A DNA stretch of 64,000 nucleotides, taken from contig NZ_SMCS01000007.1 in NCBI RefSeq assembly GCF_004342265.1, positions 62,001-126,000 on the forward strand, in the 5' to 3' direction. A program made the translations under genes and the position numbers. Under the pieces are notes generated by a model. It was given only the letters and a program-made list of their open reading frames with translations. It made no database searches and was not told where the DNA came from. Shown here piece by piece: positions 27,400 to 39,027 of this stretch (position 1 is the stretch's first letter; the number at the start of each line of letters is the position of its first letter). The DNA comes from Luteibacter rhizovicinus (GTDB taxonomy: Bacteria > Pseudomonadota > Gammaproteobacteria > Xanthomonadales > Rhodanobacteraceae).

Positions 27400-28413
27400 T
27401 CAGGCCTCGAATGCGCGAAACGCGTCGATGGCGCGCGCGACGTCCGCATCGTCGATATCCAGATGCGTTACCAGTCGCACCGACGGCAGGTAACCGATGC
27501 TGACGCGAACGCCCGACGCACGCATATGCGTATCCAGATCGCGCAGCCGCTCGGCAGGCACGTCGAGGAAAACCATGTTCGTATGGCAACCGGTTACCGT
27601 GAATCCGGGCAGCTCGCGCAATCCATCGGCGAGCGTTGCCGCACGCGCATGATCTTCAGCAAGCCGTTCGACGTGGTTATCCAGCGCGTACATACACGCC
27701 GCCGCCAGCATACCCGCCTGACGCCAACCGCCGCCCGCGACCTTGCGCCAGCGCCGCGCCTTACCGATCAGCTCCTCGCTGCCCAGAAGGACGGAGCCCA
27801 CGGGCGCACCGAGCCCCTTCGACAGGCATACCGAGACGCTGTCGAAGTGTTGCGCGATATCCCGGGCAGGTCGGCCATAGGCGATCGCGGCGTTGAAAAT
27901 ACGGGCGCCGTCCAGATGGAAACCCAGCCCGCGACGCCGTGCGAGCGCGCCAGCTTGCGCGAGATAGTCGAACGGCAACGTCCGGCCGTGCCAGGTGTTC
28001 TCCAACGTCAATAGCTTCGATCTGGCGAAATGCGGGTCCACCGGTTTGATGGAGGCTTCGACCTTGTCCAGCGGCAACGTACCGTCGGCGTCCTGCGGAA
28101 TCGGCTGCGGCTGAATCGAACCCAGCACCGCGGCGCCGCCGCCTTCGAAACGATAGGTATGCGCATCGGCACCCACGATATATTCGTCGCCACGCTCGCA
28201 ATGGCTCATCAGCGCGAGCAGATTGCTCTGCGTGCCGGTGGGTACGAACAGTCCGGCCGCGAAACCGAGATCGTTCGCCAGCCGCTCCTGCAATGCGTTC
28301 ACCGTCGGATCTTCACCATATACGTCGTCGCCGACCGGCGCATGCAACATCGCCGCGCGCATCGCGTCGGTGGGCTGGGTGACGGTATCGCTGCGCAGGT
28401 CGATCCACTTCAT
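27400..28413 (-). CDS. ltaE: Low-specificity L-threonine aldolase
   Basis: A 337-residue PLP enzyme starting [20 protein letters not shown]. Landmarks are [48 protein letters not shown] and the PLP lysine in [17 protein letters not shown]. It splits L-threonine or L-allo-threonine to glycine and acetaldehyde. The ATG at 28413 matches the family start; the frame is open to 28872 only because of high GC. It runs convergently with the amidase gene and divergently from gntK. Confidence 0.93.
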   Translation of the reverse strand: MKWIDLRSDTVTQPTDAMRAAMLHAPVGDDVYGEDPTVNALQERLANDLGFAAGLFVPTGTQSNLLALMSHCERGDEYIVGADAHTYRFEGGGAAVLGSIQPQPIPQDADGTLPLDKVEASIKPVDPHFARSKLLTLENTWHGRTLPFDYLAQAGALARRRGLGFHLDGARIFNAAIAYGRPARDIAQHFDSVSVCLSKGLGAPVGSVLLGSEELIGKARRWRKVAGGGWRQAGMLAAACMYALDNHVERLAEDHARAATLADGLRELPGFTVTGCHTNMVFLDVPAERLRDLDTHMRASGVRVSIGYLPSVRLVTHLDIDDADVARAIDAFRAFEA

Positions 28414-28515
28414 GGCGTACGTACTCTTATGACGGGATAAGTCGATGGTAACGCTGGTCGGCTCTCCATCGCCCGTGGAAAATGCTCCGCAGGCAAATGA
28501 CAGGAATACCCACGC

Positions 28516-29007
28516 ATGATCGTCATCCTCATGGGCGTGTCGGGAAGCGGGAAGTCGACGATCGGCGAACGGCTCGCCGCAAGGCTGGGCTGCGAATTTC
28601 TGGACGGCGACTCGCTGCACCCCGAAGCCAACCGAGCGAAGATGGCGCGTGGCGAAGCGCTTGACGATGCGGACCGCGCACCGTGGCTCGATGCGATCGT
28701 GGCGGCCATCGACGCACGACGGGCAGGAGGCCAGTCGCTGATCCTGGCCTGCTCGGCACTGAAGCGCATGTATCGCGAACGGCTCGATGCCGGACCGGGC
28801 GATGTCCGCTTCGTCTATCTGCGTGGCGACCGGGGATTGCTTGCCGAGCGGCTGGCGCATCGCAAGGAGCATTTCTTCGATCCCGCGCTGCTCGATAGTC
28901 AGCTGGCGACGCTGGAGGAGCCCGGGGATGCCATCGTGGTGGATATTGCGTTGACGGTGGATGAGGTCGTGGGGCGGATTATTGAAAGGCTCAACGAAGC
29001 AAACTGA
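28516..29007 (+). CDS. gntK: Gluconokinase
   Basis: A 163-residue kinase with P-loop GVSGSGKST (7-15), [19 protein letters not shown] (substrate loop), [14 protein letters not shown] and [21 protein letters not shown]. It phosphorylates gluconate to 6-phosphogluconate. AGGAA precedes the ATG. It is convergent with the PQQ glucose dehydrogenase gene at 29244, whose product makes gluconate from glucose in the periplasm, so the two enzymes can form a direct oxidative route, although they are not in one operon. Confidence 0.93.
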   Translation: MIVILMGVSGSGKSTIGERLAARLGCEFLDGDSLHPEANRAKMARGEALDDADRAPWLDAIVAAIDARRAGGQSLILACSALKRMYRERLDAGPGDVRFVYLRGDRGLLAERLAHRKEHFFDPALLDSQLATLEEPGDAIVVDIALTVDEVVGRIIERLNEAN

Positions 29008-29029
29008 CAGCAGAGGTCCGCAACCATTA

Positions 29030-29195
29030 CCCCCTCACCGTCGCCCCTGCGCAGGCAGGGCCCCAGGGCGACCGCATGTGGGTTTGCCGAACGCGCACGA
29101 TCTCGCTCTGAAAGCGTGAACACACTCCGTCGCGAAAACCCATCGCATCGCACTGGGTTCCTGCCTGCGCAGAACGACGATCGGATGCCGGGGTA
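29030..29195. repeat. Diverged intergenic repeat (third copy)
   Basis: Starts CCCCTCACCGTCGCCCCTGC and contains the complementary CTGCCTGCGCAG near its right end. Same theme as the repeats at 9783 and 23447 but more diverged. It lies between the convergent gntK and gcd genes. Confidence 0.5.
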
Positions 29196-29243
29196 CCCTG
29201 AAAAATGGCGAGGTCGCATGTATGCGACCTCGCCAGATCGCCA

Positions 29244-31694
29244 TCAATCCGGCAACGAATACGCAATCACCGTATCGCCCTGCTTCGTACCCAGCGAGCC
29301 ATGACCGCCCGCGGTAACGAGCACATACTGCTTGCCGTTCTTATCCGCGTAAGTCATCGGCGTCGCTTGACCACCGGCTGGCAGACGCGCCTCCCAAAGC
29401 TTGCGGCCCGTACGCACGTCATAGCCGCGCACGTAGTAGTCGAGCGTGCCGGACAGGAAGGTCACGCCGCCGGCCGTCGTCACCATGCCACCCAGGCTGG
29501 GGACGCCAAGCGGCATCGGGATCGGCAGCGGCGCGCTGTCGACGATCGTGCCGTTCTTATGCTGCCACGCGGTACGACCCGTCTGCAGATCGACGCCCGC
29601 GACATAGCCCCACGGCGGCGCCTGGCAGGGAATGCCCAGCGGCGAGAGGAACGCGGACAGTTCGATGGCGTAAGGAATGCCTTTGGTGTCCTTGATGCCA
29701 TTGGTCTCGCTGGTAGCCATCTTCACTTCCATCTTCGCGAGTTCTTCCTTGGGAATCAGGCGCGACTGGAAAGCCATGTAGCTGGGGTTGATCAGCATCA
29801 GCTGCCGGTTGGGATCGACCGAAATGCCGCCCCAGTCGAACACGCCGAAGTTACCCGGGAATACCAGGGAACCCTGCAGCGACGGCGGAGTGAACATGCC
29901 GTCGTAGCGCAGCGAACGGAAGCGCACGCGGCACCACAGCTGGTCGAGGGGATTCGTGCCCCACATGTCCGCTTCGTTGACCGTCGGCGGAATGAAGTTC
30001 AGTGCGGACAACGGCTGCGTCGGCGCCGTGTGATCGCCAGCGACCGCACCTTGCGGACGAGGCACCTCGGTGATCGGGAAGATCGGCGTACCGTCGCGAC
30101 GATCCAGCACGTAGACGCTGCCCTGCTTGGTCGAAGCCAGCACGGCGGGCTTTACGCCGTCCGCTGTCTTGAGGTCCATCAGGGTCGGCTGACCGCCCAC
30201 GTCCATGTCCCACAGATCGTGGTGCGTGAACTGGTAGTTCCACTTCAGCTTGCCGGTGGCGATATCCAGCGCGACAACGCCGGCACCGAACTTCTCCGAC
30301 GTCGGCGTGCGACCGCCGCCGAACTGATCCGGCGTCTGGTTGCCCATCGGCAGATAGACCATGCCCAGCGTTTCGTCGACGCTGAAGAGCGACCAGACAT
30401 TCGGCGAATTGCGCGTATAGACCTTGCCGGCCGCGATCGGCGCGGTTTCGTCGGGATTGCCCGGATCGAAGTTCCACACCAGATGTCCGTCGTGCACATC
30501 GTAAGCGCGGATCACGCCCGACGGTTCGTCGGTCGAATAGTTATCCGTGACATGGCCGCCGATGATCACGAGGTTGCGCGTCACCGCCGGCGGCGACGTG
30601 GAGTAATAGCCGCCGGGATTGAACGGACCGATATTGGAGTGCATGTCGACCGTGCCGTGGTCGCCGAAGTCCTCGCACGGCGTACCGGTATCGGCATTCA
30701 GCGCAATCAGGCGGGCGTCGGCCGTGGGCAGGAACAGGCGGCGCGGGCAGCTATTGGCGACAGGCGTGCCAGCGGCGGATGCGGGCGTCGCCGCACTGGC
30801 GGAAGCCGCGGGTGCTGGCGGCATCGCGGCGTACTTGTCGTCGTCGTGATATGCCACGCCACGGCAGGTCATGTGTTCCCAGTGCTTGAACCCGATCGGG
30901 CTCTGGAGCTTCGGATCGAACTCCCAGCGCTTCTGGCCGGTCGCCGCATCCATGGCAAGCACGCGGCTATGCGGCGTGCAGATATAGACCGTGTCGCCGA
31001 TCTTCAGCGGCGTATTTTCGCTGGTGGTTTCGGTCGGATCGTCCGGACCGACCTTGTCGCCGGTTTCGATCTGCCAGGCGACCTTCAGCTTCGAAACATT
31101 GTCCGGGGTGATCTGGGTCAGCGGCGAGTAGCGCTGGCCATACGGCGTGCCGCCGTAATCGGTCCAGTCGCCCGCGGCCTTGGCCTGCTGGTCGGCCTGC
31201 GGTCCCGTCACGTCGTCCATCGACAGTTCGCCGGGCCGGTCGTGATTGGTGTGCAGCAGGCCAGCGATACCGACAGCGGCGGCCACGAGGACGGCGATCC
31301 ACAACGGAAGGACGCCGGAGCGTGGCGTCGACGGCGCGTCCAGCGCGCCGCGTACGCGCACCAGACCACGACGAACCCATGGGGTCAGCAGCCACAGGCC
31401 CAGTACGAACCAGACCCAGACGCGCGGCATCAATTGCCACCAGTCGAACTTCACCTCGATCACGGCCCATACGGTCGTGCCCAGCAGCAGCAAGGCGAAA
31501 ACCCATAAGGCGGCGGTTCGACGAATGATGAGGAGCGCCGCGACGACCAACGTCGCGATACCCGCAATCAGGTAATACCAGGAGCCGCCGAGCGTCGCCA
31601 GCCGGATGCCGCCAAGAAACAGGGCGGCGCCGAACAGGGCGAAGATGACGGCGGTAATGAGTGTGACCGGACGGAAGCGCGATGCTCGTTTCAC
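29244..31694 (-). CDS. gcd: PQQ-dependent membrane-bound glucose dehydrogenase
   Basis: With the GTG at 31694 the protein is 816 residues, close to the usual ~800. It has five N-terminal membrane helices (about 1-140) and a large periplasmic eight-bladed quinoprotein propeller: DWTDYGGTPYGQRYSPLTQI, W-motifs such as GQKRWEFDP, KLKWNYQFTHHDLWDMD and RKLWEARLPAGGQATPMTY. It oxidises glucose to gluconolactone and passes electrons to ubiquinone. AAGG lies seven bases before the GTG; the frame is open to 31772, so an earlier ATG is possible. A Pro/Ala/Ser-rich insertion near SASAATPASAAGT is unusual. PQQ synthesis genes are not in the window. Confidence 0.93.
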   Translation of the reverse strand: MKRASRFRPVTLITAVIFALFGAALFLGGIRLATLGGSWYYLIAGIATLVVAALLIIRRTAALWVFALLLLGTTVWAVIEVKFDWWQLMPRVWVWFVLGLWLLTPWVRRGLVRVRGALDAPSTPRSGVLPLWIAVLVAAAVGIAGLLHTNHDRPGELSMDDVTGPQADQQAKAAGDWTDYGGTPYGQRYSPLTQITPDNVSKLKVAWQIETGDKVGPDDPTETTSENTPLKIGDTVYICTPHSRVLAMDAATGQKRWEFDPKLQSPIGFKHWEHMTCRGVAYHDDDKYAAMPPAPAASASAATPASAAGTPVANSCPRRLFLPTADARLIALNADTGTPCEDFGDHGTVDMHSNIGPFNPGGYYSTSPPAVTRNLVIIGGHVTDNYSTDEPSGVIRAYDVHDGHLVWNFDPGNPDETAPIAAGKVYTRNSPNVWSLFSVDETLGMVYLPMGNQTPDQFGGGRTPTSEKFGAGVVALDIATGKLKWNYQFTHHDLWDMDVGGQPTLMDLKTADGVKPAVLASTKQGSVYVLDRRDGTPIFPITEVPRPQGAVAGDHTAPTQPLSALNFIPPTVNEADMWGTNPLDQLWCRVRFRSLRYDGMFTPPSLQGSLVFPGNFGVFDWGGISVDPNRQLMLINPSYMAFQSRLIPKEELAKMEVKMATSETNGIKDTKGIPYAIELSAFLSPLGIPCQAPPWGYVAGVDLQTGRTAWQHKNGTIVDSAPLPIPMPLGVPSLGGMVTTAGGVTFLSGTLDYYVRGYDVRTGRKLWEARLPAGGQATPMTYADKNGKQYVLVTAGGHGSLGTKQGDTVIAYSLPD

Positions 31695-31788
31695 GGCTTG
31701 GCCTTTTCGTAAAGACAGAAAATGGTACGCCCCATTACCTTCCATGGATACTAAAATGTTGCGGCGCATCACGCGTCGCCAGCCCTTG

Positions 31789-33492
31789 CTACAAGGTCGA
31801 TGCGTTCGCGTGAACGTCCGGTGATGTCTGACCCAGTTCCGCCACCATGGATTCCCGCATGAGGTATTTCTGGACCTTGCCGGTCACCGTCATCGGAAAC
31901 GCGTCCACGAAGCGGACGTAGTGCGGCACCTTGAAGTAGGCAAGGTTATGCCGGCAATAGTCCTGGATGGCCGCGACGGTGGTGGTCGCGCCGTCGCGCA
32001 GACGGATCCAGGCGCAGACCTGCTCGCCGAACTTCTCGTCGGGTACGCCGAAGACCTGCACGTCCTGTACGTCCGGGTGCCCGTAGAGGAACTCCTCGAT
32101 CTCGCGCGGAGAAATGTTCTCGCCTCCACGGATGATCATGTCTTTCAGGCGCCCCACGATCGTGCAATACCCCTCGTCGTCCAGAACGGCCAGGTCGCCC
32201 GTATGCATCCAGCGCGCGGCATCGATCGCGACAGCCGTGCTCTCCTCGTCGCCCCAATAGCCGCGCATGACCGAATAGCCGCGGGTCAGCAGTTCGCCAT
32301 GCGTGCCCCGGGGCACGACGTGACCGGCCTCGTCGACGAGCTTCACTTCCACATGCGGATGAATGCGCCCTACCGTCGCGACCCGGCGATCCAGCGGGTC
32401 GTCGGGGACGGTCTGGAAACTGACGGGACTGGTTTCGGTCATGCCATAGGCGATGGTGACTTCGGCCATGTGCATATCCCGCACCACCCGACGCATCACT
32501 TCGATGGGGCACGGCGAGCCCGCCATGATGCCGGTGCGCAGCGACGACAGATCGAATTCGTGGAAGCGCGGGTGTTCGAGTTCGGCGATGAACATCGTCG
32601 GCACGCCATGCAGACCCGTGCAGCGCTCTTCGGCCACCGTTTCCAGCGTGGCGAGCGCATCGAAACCTTCGCCCGGAATCACCATGCACGCGCCATGCGT
32701 CACGCAGACGAGATTGCCCAGCACCATGCCGAAGCAGTGGTAGAACGGCACGGGAATGCAAAGCCGGTCCTGCTCGGTCAGCCGCATGGCCTCGCCGATG
32801 AAATACCCGTTGTTGACGATGTTGTGGTGGGTCAGCGTCGCACCCTTCGGCGCGCCGGTCGTTCCCGAGGTGAACTGGATATTCACCGGATCGTCGAACG
32901 AGAGCGTCGCTTCGATCTCGCGCAGTCGCTTCATCGCGGCGGCATCGCCGGCAAGGTCGGACCATCGATGCGTACCTGATTCGACATCGTCGTCGAGCAG
33001 GATCACGTGGCGCAGGTCGGGCAGTGCTGCCGCGGACAGTTCGCCGGATGCCGCATGGGCAAGTTCGGGCGCAAGCCCGGACAGCAGCTTCAGATAGTGC
33101 GAGGCCTTGAACGCACGCGGCAGGATCAGCGCGCGGCAGCCGACTTTGTTCAACGAATAGGATAGTTCGTGCGAGCGATACGCTGGATTGATATTGACCA
33201 GGATCAGACCCGCTTTCGGCGCGGCGAACTGGGCGACGACCCACTCGGCGCAGTTGGGCGCCCAGATGCCTACCCGATCGCCAGGCTCCAGCCCGAGGGC
33301 CAGCAGACCGGAGGCCACGCGCTCCACTTCCGCGAGAAATTGCCGGTACGTCCAGCGGATGCCCTGTTGACGTACGACCAGTGCCGGACGGTCCGGCCAT
33401 ACACCGGCCATGCGATCGAGCAAGGCGCCGACCGTCTCGCCAAGCAAGGGCGTTGCACTCGCGCCGTGGACATAGCTTGCCGCGTGATCCAA
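31789..33492 (-). CDS. AMP-dependent acyl-CoA synthetase
   Basis: Adenylate-forming ligase of about 567 residues: phosphate-binding motif [20 protein letters not shown], the [11 protein letters not shown] motif, hinge [21 protein letters not shown] and the C-terminal catalytic Lys in TGKVQKY. It activates a carboxylic acid, probably a medium- or long-chain fatty acid, to its CoA ester. The start is uncertain: TTG at 33492 has GGAG nine bases upstream and gives the expected N-terminus before [10 protein letters not shown]; an in-frame ATG near 33630 would extend it into the promoter region of the divergent reductase. Confidence 0.87.
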   Translation of the reverse strand: MDHAASYVHGASATPLLGETVGALLDRMAGVWPDRPALVVRQQGIRWTYRQFLAEVERVASGLLALGLEPGDRVGIWAPNCAEWVVAQFAAPKAGLILVNINPAYRSHELSYSLNKVGCRALILPRAFKASHYLKLLSGLAPELAHAASGELSAAALPDLRHVILLDDDVESGTHRWSDLAGDAAAMKRLREIEATLSFDDPVNIQFTSGTTGAPKGATLTHHNIVNNGYFIGEAMRLTEQDRLCIPVPFYHCFGMVLGNLVCVTHGACMVIPGEGFDALATLETVAEERCTGLHGVPTMFIAELEHPRFHEFDLSSLRTGIMAGSPCPIEVMRRVVRDMHMAEVTIAYGMTETSPVSFQTVPDDPLDRRVATVGRIHPHVEVKLVDEAGHVVPRGTHGELLTRGYSVMRGYWGDEESTAVAIDAARWMHTGDLAVLDDEGYCTIVGRLKDMIIRGGENISPREIEEFLYGHPDVQDVQVFGVPDEKFGEQVCAWIRLRDGATTTVAAIQDYCRHNLAYFKVPHYVRFVDAFPMTVTGKVQKYLMRESMVAELGQTSPDVHANASTL

Positions 33493-33661
33493 ACCCGTGG
33501 TCTCCGCATGAAGAATGGCCCGAGCATAATCCAGCCATCGGTACGCACGCGACGCGCCCGGCCGCCGACAGCATGTCTCAACCACCGATGGGCCCTTTAC
33601 GCTAGTGTGGAACGCACGGTCATCCATCCGGATGGCCCCCAACGATCCCGGAAAGCGAACC

Positions 33662-34342
33662 ATGTCGAAGCAACTCAATGTCCTTGTCTTCGGCGCGACC
33701 GGCATGGTCGGCCAGGGCGTCCTGCGCGAATGCCTGCTCGACCGGGACGTCGCGAAAGTCGCTGCCGTGGGCCGTACACCCACGGGGAAGAGCGATGCGA
33801 AGTTCGCCGATATCGTTGTGACGGACATGACGAACTATGCCAGCGTCGAGGATCGGCTGACCGGCTACGACGCCTGCTTCTTCTGCCTTGGCGTGTCGTC
33901 TGTCGGGATGAACGAAGAGACGTACACGAAGCTCACTTACGACCTGACGATGGCCGCCGCGACCACGCTGGCGAGACTGAATCCGGACATGACCTTCGTC
34001 TACGTGACGGGTGCGGGAACCGACAGCACGGAGAAAGGGCAAAGCATGTGGGCGCGCGTGAAGGGGCGCACCGAGAATGCGCTGCTCGCGCTACCGTTCC
34101 GCGCCGCATACATGTTCCGCCCCGGCGGTATCGAGCCCATGAATGGGGAAGTCCCCAAGACCGCCAGCGTTCGCTGGATCTATTACCTGATGCGTCCGGT
34201 GTTCCCGCTGCTGACGAAAATGCTGCCGAAATACATCACGACGACGGAGCGCATGGGGCGGGCGATGCTGAAAGTGGCGCGGGATGGCAATGCGACTCAC
34301 ATCGTCGATATCGACGATATCAATCGGCTGGGGCTGATGTAG
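33662..34342 (+). CDS. NAD(P)-binding atypical short-chain reductase
   Basis: A 226-residue Rossmann protein starting [20 protein letters not shown], with the GATGMVG dinucleotide motif and a short C-terminal part; it is the small epimerase-like group (YwnB/NmrA-like). [10 protein letters not shown] and the [14 protein letters not shown] helix with Lys are in the usual place. Substrate unknown. GGAAAG precedes the ATG, so the longer frame from 33605 is not used. Divergent from the acyl-CoA synthetase. The transcript probably ends in the inverted repeat at 34353-34467. Confidence 0.85.
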   Translation: MSKQLNVLVFGATGMVGQGVLRECLLDRDVAKVAAVGRTPTGKSDAKFADIVVTDMTNYASVEDRLTGYDACFFCLGVSSVGMNEETYTKLTYDLTMAAATTLARLNPDMTFVYVTGAGTDSTEKGQSMWARVKGRTENALLALPFRAAYMFRPGGIEPMNGEVPKTASVRWIYYLMRPVFPLLTKMLPKYITTTERMGRAMLKVARDGNATHIVDIDDINRLGLM

Positions 34343-34352
34343 ACAGCTTCGT

Positions 34353-34467
34353 CTTCGCTTCGTAGGCTTTCGCGCGCAGGCGCGCTCTCACAGGAAGCAG
34401 GAGCCGCCTCGCGGTGTTCTTGATTTCTGTGGGAGCGCGCCTGCGCGCGAAAGCCTACAAAGCGAAG
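34353..34467. repeat. Large inverted repeat between convergent genes
   Basis: Arms 34353-34393 and 34427-34467 are reverse complements with very few mismatches, each containing the inner palindrome CGCGCGCAGGCGCGC. The 33-nt centre is unpaired. The position between two convergent stops suggests a bidirectional terminator or BIME-type repeat. It differs in sequence from the 4872 and 45513 repeats but has the same layout. Confidence 0.75.
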
Positions 34468-34478
34468 AAGCAAAAACC

Positions 34479-36122
34479 TCAAGCCTCAGCCAACTCCCCA
34501 AAGCTCATATCGTGAGCATGGTCGATAACGCGCTTCACCTCGTGCGACACATCGTCGACCACGAAAAACGCAATCTGCTCGCTCAGCACGACAGCCTGAT
34601 CCTGCATCGACTTGGCGGCCGCGGCGGCCTCCTCGACCAGTGCCGCGTTCTCCTGCGTCACCTGATCGATCTGCGCGATCGCGATGTTCACCTGATCGAC
34701 GCCCGCCGACTGTTCCTGACTGGCCGCCGCGATTTCGGCGACGATGTCCGTCACCTTCTTTACGCTGGCAACGATACCGGTCAGCGCCTCGGCCGATTGC
34801 TTCACCAGTGCGCTGCCGACTTCGACACGCTCGCCGCTTTCCGCGATCAGACGCTTGATATCGCGCGATGCCGCCGCGCTCGACTGGGCCAGTCGCCGCA
34901 CTTCCGCCGCCACGACCGCGAAACCGCGCCCTTGCTCGCCGGCACGCGCCGCTTCGACAGCCGCATTCAGCGCCAGCAGGTTGGTCTGGAACGCGATCTC
35001 GTCGATCAGGCTCACGATGTCGCCAATGCGCCGGCTGGAATCGCCGATGTCGGTCATCGCAACCATGGCCTGAGCGGCCACGTCGCCGCCACGCTCCGCC
35101 TGGACCTGCGCACCGCGGGACAGACGATCGGCCTGACCCGCGTTCTCGGCGTTCTGCTTCACCGTCGCCGTCATCTCTTCCATCGAGGCCGCCGTCTCTT
35201 CAAGACTCGACGCCTGCTCCTGCGTGCGACGCGACAGATCGTCGTTGCCGCGCGACAACTGCAGCGCCGTGGTCGACACCACATGGGCGCCCTGCTGTAC
35301 TTCCGCCACGATGGTGGCCAGCCGTCCGCGCATGCGATCCAGCGATTCCAGCAGACTGCCCTGCTCGAAACCCTTGCGACCGTCGTCGCGCAGATCGCCA
35401 TCCGCGATGCGCCCCGCGATCGTCACGGCGTGGGCGGGTTCGCCGCCAATGGTGTCGCGAATGCTTTGCATCGAAAACCACACCACCAGCATGACCAGCA
35501 GCGCGATCACACCGGATCGTTCCAGACTGGCGATGAGATCCGTGCGGAATTCCGCATCGATGTCGACGAAGTACGCACCCGAGATGAAGTGCATATCCCA
35601 GGGCTTGTACCACTCCGAATAACTGATCTTGTCGCGTTGCTCGTTGGTCTTGGGTATCAGCTGCGTATAGCGGGTCAGCCCGTGGCCTTCCTTCGCGTCC
35701 GCATCGAGCATCGCCACGTAGTGATGAAACCCCTTGGCGTCGGCGTCGTCGCGGATGCTCGACCCGACCTGCTCCGCGCGCAGCGGATGCATCAGCAGCT
35801 TCACGTCCGAATCGAAGGCGAAGACGTAACCGGTGCCGTCGTCCCAGCGCATCGCGCCGATGGCGTGCAATGCCTGTTTGCGCGCCTCCGCATCGGTCAT
35901 CTCGCCCTTGACGGCGCGCTGGCGGAAGTCGTCCGCTATGGCGGTCGCCGACTGCACCTGGTTCTGCAGCGAGTCCGCCAGGGTGCGCATCTGGGTGGTG
36001 CGCCCCTGCACCACCGAGACCACACTCAACGTCACCAGACCGACCACGACCATCGTCATGACCAGCCAGACACGCGTATTAAGCGTCGTGCGACCGAACC
36101 AACCGCGAATACCGGACAACAT
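34479..36122 (-). CDS. Methyl-accepting chemotaxis protein with single Cache domain
   Basis: A 547-residue chemoreceptor: helix 1 at about 17-39, a periplasmic sCache_2 sensor ([46 protein letters not shown]), helix 2 at about 205-220, a short HAMP region and the signalling hairpin with [18 protein letters not shown]. Unlike the receptor at 5105 it lacks a C-terminal xWxxF tail, ending FGELAEA. sCache_2 receptors usually bind small organic acids, but the ligand cannot be read from sequence. The ATG at 36122 is preferred over 36128 because GGGG lies seven bases before it. Confidence 0.92.
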   Translation of the reverse strand: MLSGIRGWFGRTTLNTRVWLVMTMVVVGLVTLSVVSVVQGRTTQMRTLADSLQNQVQSATAIADDFRQRAVKGEMTDAEARKQALHAIGAMRWDDGTGYVFAFDSDVKLLMHPLRAEQVGSSIRDDADAKGFHHYVAMLDADAKEGHGLTRYTQLIPKTNEQRDKISYSEWYKPWDMHFISGAYFVDIDAEFRTDLIASLERSGVIALLVMLVVWFSMQSIRDTIGGEPAHAVTIAGRIADGDLRDDGRKGFEQGSLLESLDRMRGRLATIVAEVQQGAHVVSTTALQLSRGNDDLSRRTQEQASSLEETAASMEEMTATVKQNAENAGQADRLSRGAQVQAERGGDVAAQAMVAMTDIGDSSRRIGDIVSLIDEIAFQTNLLALNAAVEAARAGEQGRGFAVVAAEVRRLAQSSAAASRDIKRLIAESGERVEVGSALVKQSAEALTGIVASVKKVTDIVAEIAAASQEQSAGVDQVNIAIAQIDQVTQENAALVEEAAAAAKSMQDQAVVLSEQIAFFVVDDVSHEVKRVIDHAHDMSFGELAEA

Positions 36123-36220
36123 TGTCATACCCCGAGAACTGCATGTCGGAGACCGAATGGCCCCGTTCCGGTTTTAGCGGCTCTTGCCCGGGAAACTTTA
36201 CGAGGTAAATGTGAAGGCGT

Positions 36221-38878
36221 TCACAAAGAACTCACGATGCGATGCACGCCCGAGCCCATCCGCGCGCAAAAGTCCGCGTCGCACCGCTCCGGGACAAGCG
36301 TCGTCCCATTGACGCGCCAAGGGGAACCCTGCCCGGCGGGGAGGCGCACGAGGGCGGTAGCGCCGACCGGCACGCGCAGATCGACGGTCAGGCCGCCAGG
36401 CTCTCGCTGCCAGGCCACTGCCACGTCGCCATAAGGCGTTCTCGTTTTCGCTTCCGCCCTGTCGAGCCAGGCGACGAGGGCCGGCCGGACTTCGATCCGC
36501 TCCCAGCCGGGCGAAAGCGGCCGCAGTCCGGCGACGTCCTCGTAAAGCCAGTCGTCGATCGTGCCCAGGAAATAGTGGCCGCGAGACCGCGACGCCAGTT
36601 TCCAGTGCTCCCACAGACTGGTCGCGCCGTTGGCCTTCCAGAATCCCCAGCTGGGGAAGGTCGTCTGCGTGGCGACCGACCACGCCACATCGGCATGACC
36701 GGTCGCGGTCAGCACCGGCAGGATGATCTTCGTGGCCAGCGCACCGGTATCCAGATGGTTGTCGCGTGCTTTGACGTCCGCGACCAGCCCGTTCGCTATG
36801 CGCTCGCGCTGGTCGTCCGGCGCGAGACCGAAGGCCAGTGCCAGCAACTGATGTGCCTGCCGATAGCCCTTGTCGCCCGTGCCGCGATAGCGTCCGGCCA
36901 CCTTGTCGTAGAACGTGGAGTTAAAGGCGGTGCGAACGCGAGCCGCCATACCGTCGAATGCCGTCGCCGCCGCCTTGTCGCCAAGCGCGCGCTCGATATC
37001 GCCCATCGCACGCGCCATGCGATAGAGATACGCCGTCGCCGCCACGCGCTTGTCTTCCGGCGCGTTCTCGCCGCCGGGGTCGGTTTCGGGGCTTACCCAG
37101 TCGCCGAGTTCGGTATCGGCGATACCGCCCGGCGAACGCGCGTCCTCCATGCGCACGTACTTCGCCATGCCTTCCACATGGTCGGCCAGCACGCGCCGGT
37201 CGCCGCGATACATATAAAGAGACCATGGCACGAGCACGTATGCCGCGTGCCAGGTCGGCGCGCGCACTTTACCCCAGCCGGGATTAGGCGCGATCAGCAG
37301 CGGTGCGCCGTCCGCGCTCCGGGTGTCCTCGATGTCCTGTACCCACTTGGCCAGCAATGCGCCCGCATCGAAATTGCGCAGGAACATATCCGCGCCGAGC
37401 ATCCCGTCGCCGGTCCAGCCGTTCTTCTCGTACATCGGCGTATCGGTGGGGATGCCGTGGAGATTGTTGAGCATCGTGTCGACCGCGGCGGTGTGTATCC
37501 AGTTCAGCAGCTCGTTCGAGCTTTCGAAATGGCCGGTACGTTCGACATCGGTGTGGACGACCTGTGCCGTCACGGCGTCCGTCGACGGTCGACCCTTCGG
37601 CCAGCCATCGACCTGCACATAACGAAAGCCCTTGTACGAGAAACGGGGATGCCAGCGCTCGATGCCTCGTCCGGCGAGCGTGAACCGGTCGGTCTGGAAG
37701 CCATTCCCGAAGTAATGGTGTTCGTCGCGCGCATCCACCGTACCGTCGGGCAGCAGTTTCTCGCCGTAAACGGCGGTAAGCGTCGTTCCCGCGGGTGCCT
37801 GCGCCGCGAACGTCGCCCAGCCGGCGATCACGCGCGGGAAGGCGAATACATAGGTGCCGGGCTTTGGTTCGGTGACCGCGATAGCGCGCAGCGTATCCAG
37901 GACGCGAATCGGCGGCTGCGACTGCGCGACGAGTTTTCCCTTCGGTGCGTCGACTTCCACTGCGTCGCGCCACGCCGCGTCGTCGAAACCGACGGCGTCG
38001 TAACCTACCTGCGCTTTGCGTGCGTCGTAAGTTTCACCGCCGTAGAGATCGTCCAGCAACGTCGGACCGTCCGCGAGCCGCCAACTGCGATCGGTGACGA
38101 CGTCCTGCGTGTGTCCGTCGGTATAGGTCAGGCGCAATACGGCACGTACGCGCGGCTCGCCATGCCAGGGCGCACGCTCCCAATGCCAGACGTTCGGGTT
38201 GGTCATGCCGTAGAAGCCCCGCCCCAGCTCCATGGCCATGACGTTCTCGCCGGCATGCAGCCGTTGCGTCACGTCGGTGGCGGTGTACTGGACGCGCTTG
38301 CCGTAATCGGTGAAACCGGGCGACAGCACCGCATCGCTTGCGGGCACGCCATCGATCGAGACGTCCGCGTAGCCACCCGCCGCAACGTACAGTGCCGCAT
38401 GCCTTAGTCCGCCATCCACACGAAAGGATTTGCGCAGCAGCGGCGCGGCCGTCGAGCCGCCGTCGCCCTTGCCGATCCAGCGCGATACGCCCCAGTCGTC
38501 GAGGCCGGTATCGAAATACGACGCCACGGTAGCGGTGCCCGCCGAGGTTTCGACGGTCGCATCCCAGTAATAGCGTGTCGCGGGTTTCAGCACCGGACCG
38601 GCGTATTCGTGACCGTAGGGGTTGGGCGAAACCACGCGCCCGCTATCCCATACGTTGCCGGGGCGATGACTGTCCGTGCTCACCCGAAGGCGCCAGGCGA
38701 TCTGCACGGTGTCGTTGGGAGCCTCTTCGACGAACCACGAAAAACGCGGTTGCGCCACGTCGGTCATCGGCGTATCGGTGTATTCCACACGCGGATGCGT
38801 CAGGGTAACGGCCTGCGCCGTGGACAACGCCGAAAGCGCCAGCGCCGCGAAGACGCGCGAAACCACAGGATTGTGCAT
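36221..38878 (-). CDS. Alpha-L-rhamnosidase (GH78), secreted
   Basis: An 885-residue glycosidase with signal peptide (MHNPVVSRVFAALALSALSTAQA), N-terminal beta-sandwich domains (LRVSTDSHRPGNVWDSGRV, a carbohydrate-binding-like block at about 160-300) and the (alpha/alpha)6 catalytic barrel with the GH78 motif DTPMYEKNGWTGDGMLGADMF holding catalytic acid residues, then a C-terminal beta domain. It removes terminal L-rhamnose from plant glycosides or polysaccharides. The ATG at 38878 begins the signal peptide; the longer frame from 38911 is not needed. It stands alone, with no sugar transporter beside it. Confidence 0.92.
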   Translation of the reverse strand: MHNPVVSRVFAALALSALSTAQAVTLTHPRVEYTDTPMTDVAQPRFSWFVEEAPNDTVQIAWRLRVSTDSHRPGNVWDSGRVVSPNPYGHEYAGPVLKPATRYYWDATVETSAGTATVASYFDTGLDDWGVSRWIGKGDGGSTAAPLLRKSFRVDGGLRHAALYVAAGGYADVSIDGVPASDAVLSPGFTDYGKRVQYTATDVTQRLHAGENVMAMELGRGFYGMTNPNVWHWERAPWHGEPRVRAVLRLTYTDGHTQDVVTDRSWRLADGPTLLDDLYGGETYDARKAQVGYDAVGFDDAAWRDAVEVDAPKGKLVAQSQPPIRVLDTLRAIAVTEPKPGTYVFAFPRVIAGWATFAAQAPAGTTLTAVYGEKLLPDGTVDARDEHHYFGNGFQTDRFTLAGRGIERWHPRFSYKGFRYVQVDGWPKGRPSTDAVTAQVVHTDVERTGHFESSNELLNWIHTAAVDTMLNNLHGIPTDTPMYEKNGWTGDGMLGADMFLRNFDAGALLAKWVQDIEDTRSADGAPLLIAPNPGWGKVRAPTWHAAYVLVPWSLYMYRGDRRVLADHVEGMAKYVRMEDARSPGGIADTELGDWVSPETDPGGENAPEDKRVAATAYLYRMARAMGDIERALGDKAAATAFDGMAARVRTAFNSTFYDKVAGRYRGTGDKGYRQAHQLLALAFGLAPDDQRERIANGLVADVKARDNHLDTGALATKIILPVLTATGHADVAWSVATQTTFPSWGFWKANGATSLWEHWKLASRSRGHYFLGTIDDWLYEDVAGLRPLSPGWERIEVRPALVAWLDRAEAKTRTPYGDVAVAWQREPGGLTVDLRVPVGATALVRLPAGQGSPWRVNGTTLVPERCDADFCARMGSGVHRIVSSL

Positions 38879-39027
38879 GAAACCCCAGCCGTGACCGCCG
38901 ATGCCGCGCATCGGCTAACCCGTCGATCCTAGCGGCGGGGCTCGGCCACGGGAAAGGCCGTGGGTCACGAAAGCAAATACGGCCCTCGCCGGTCAATTGA
39001 AGGTCATCTCACGCGGAGCCTTGCGCA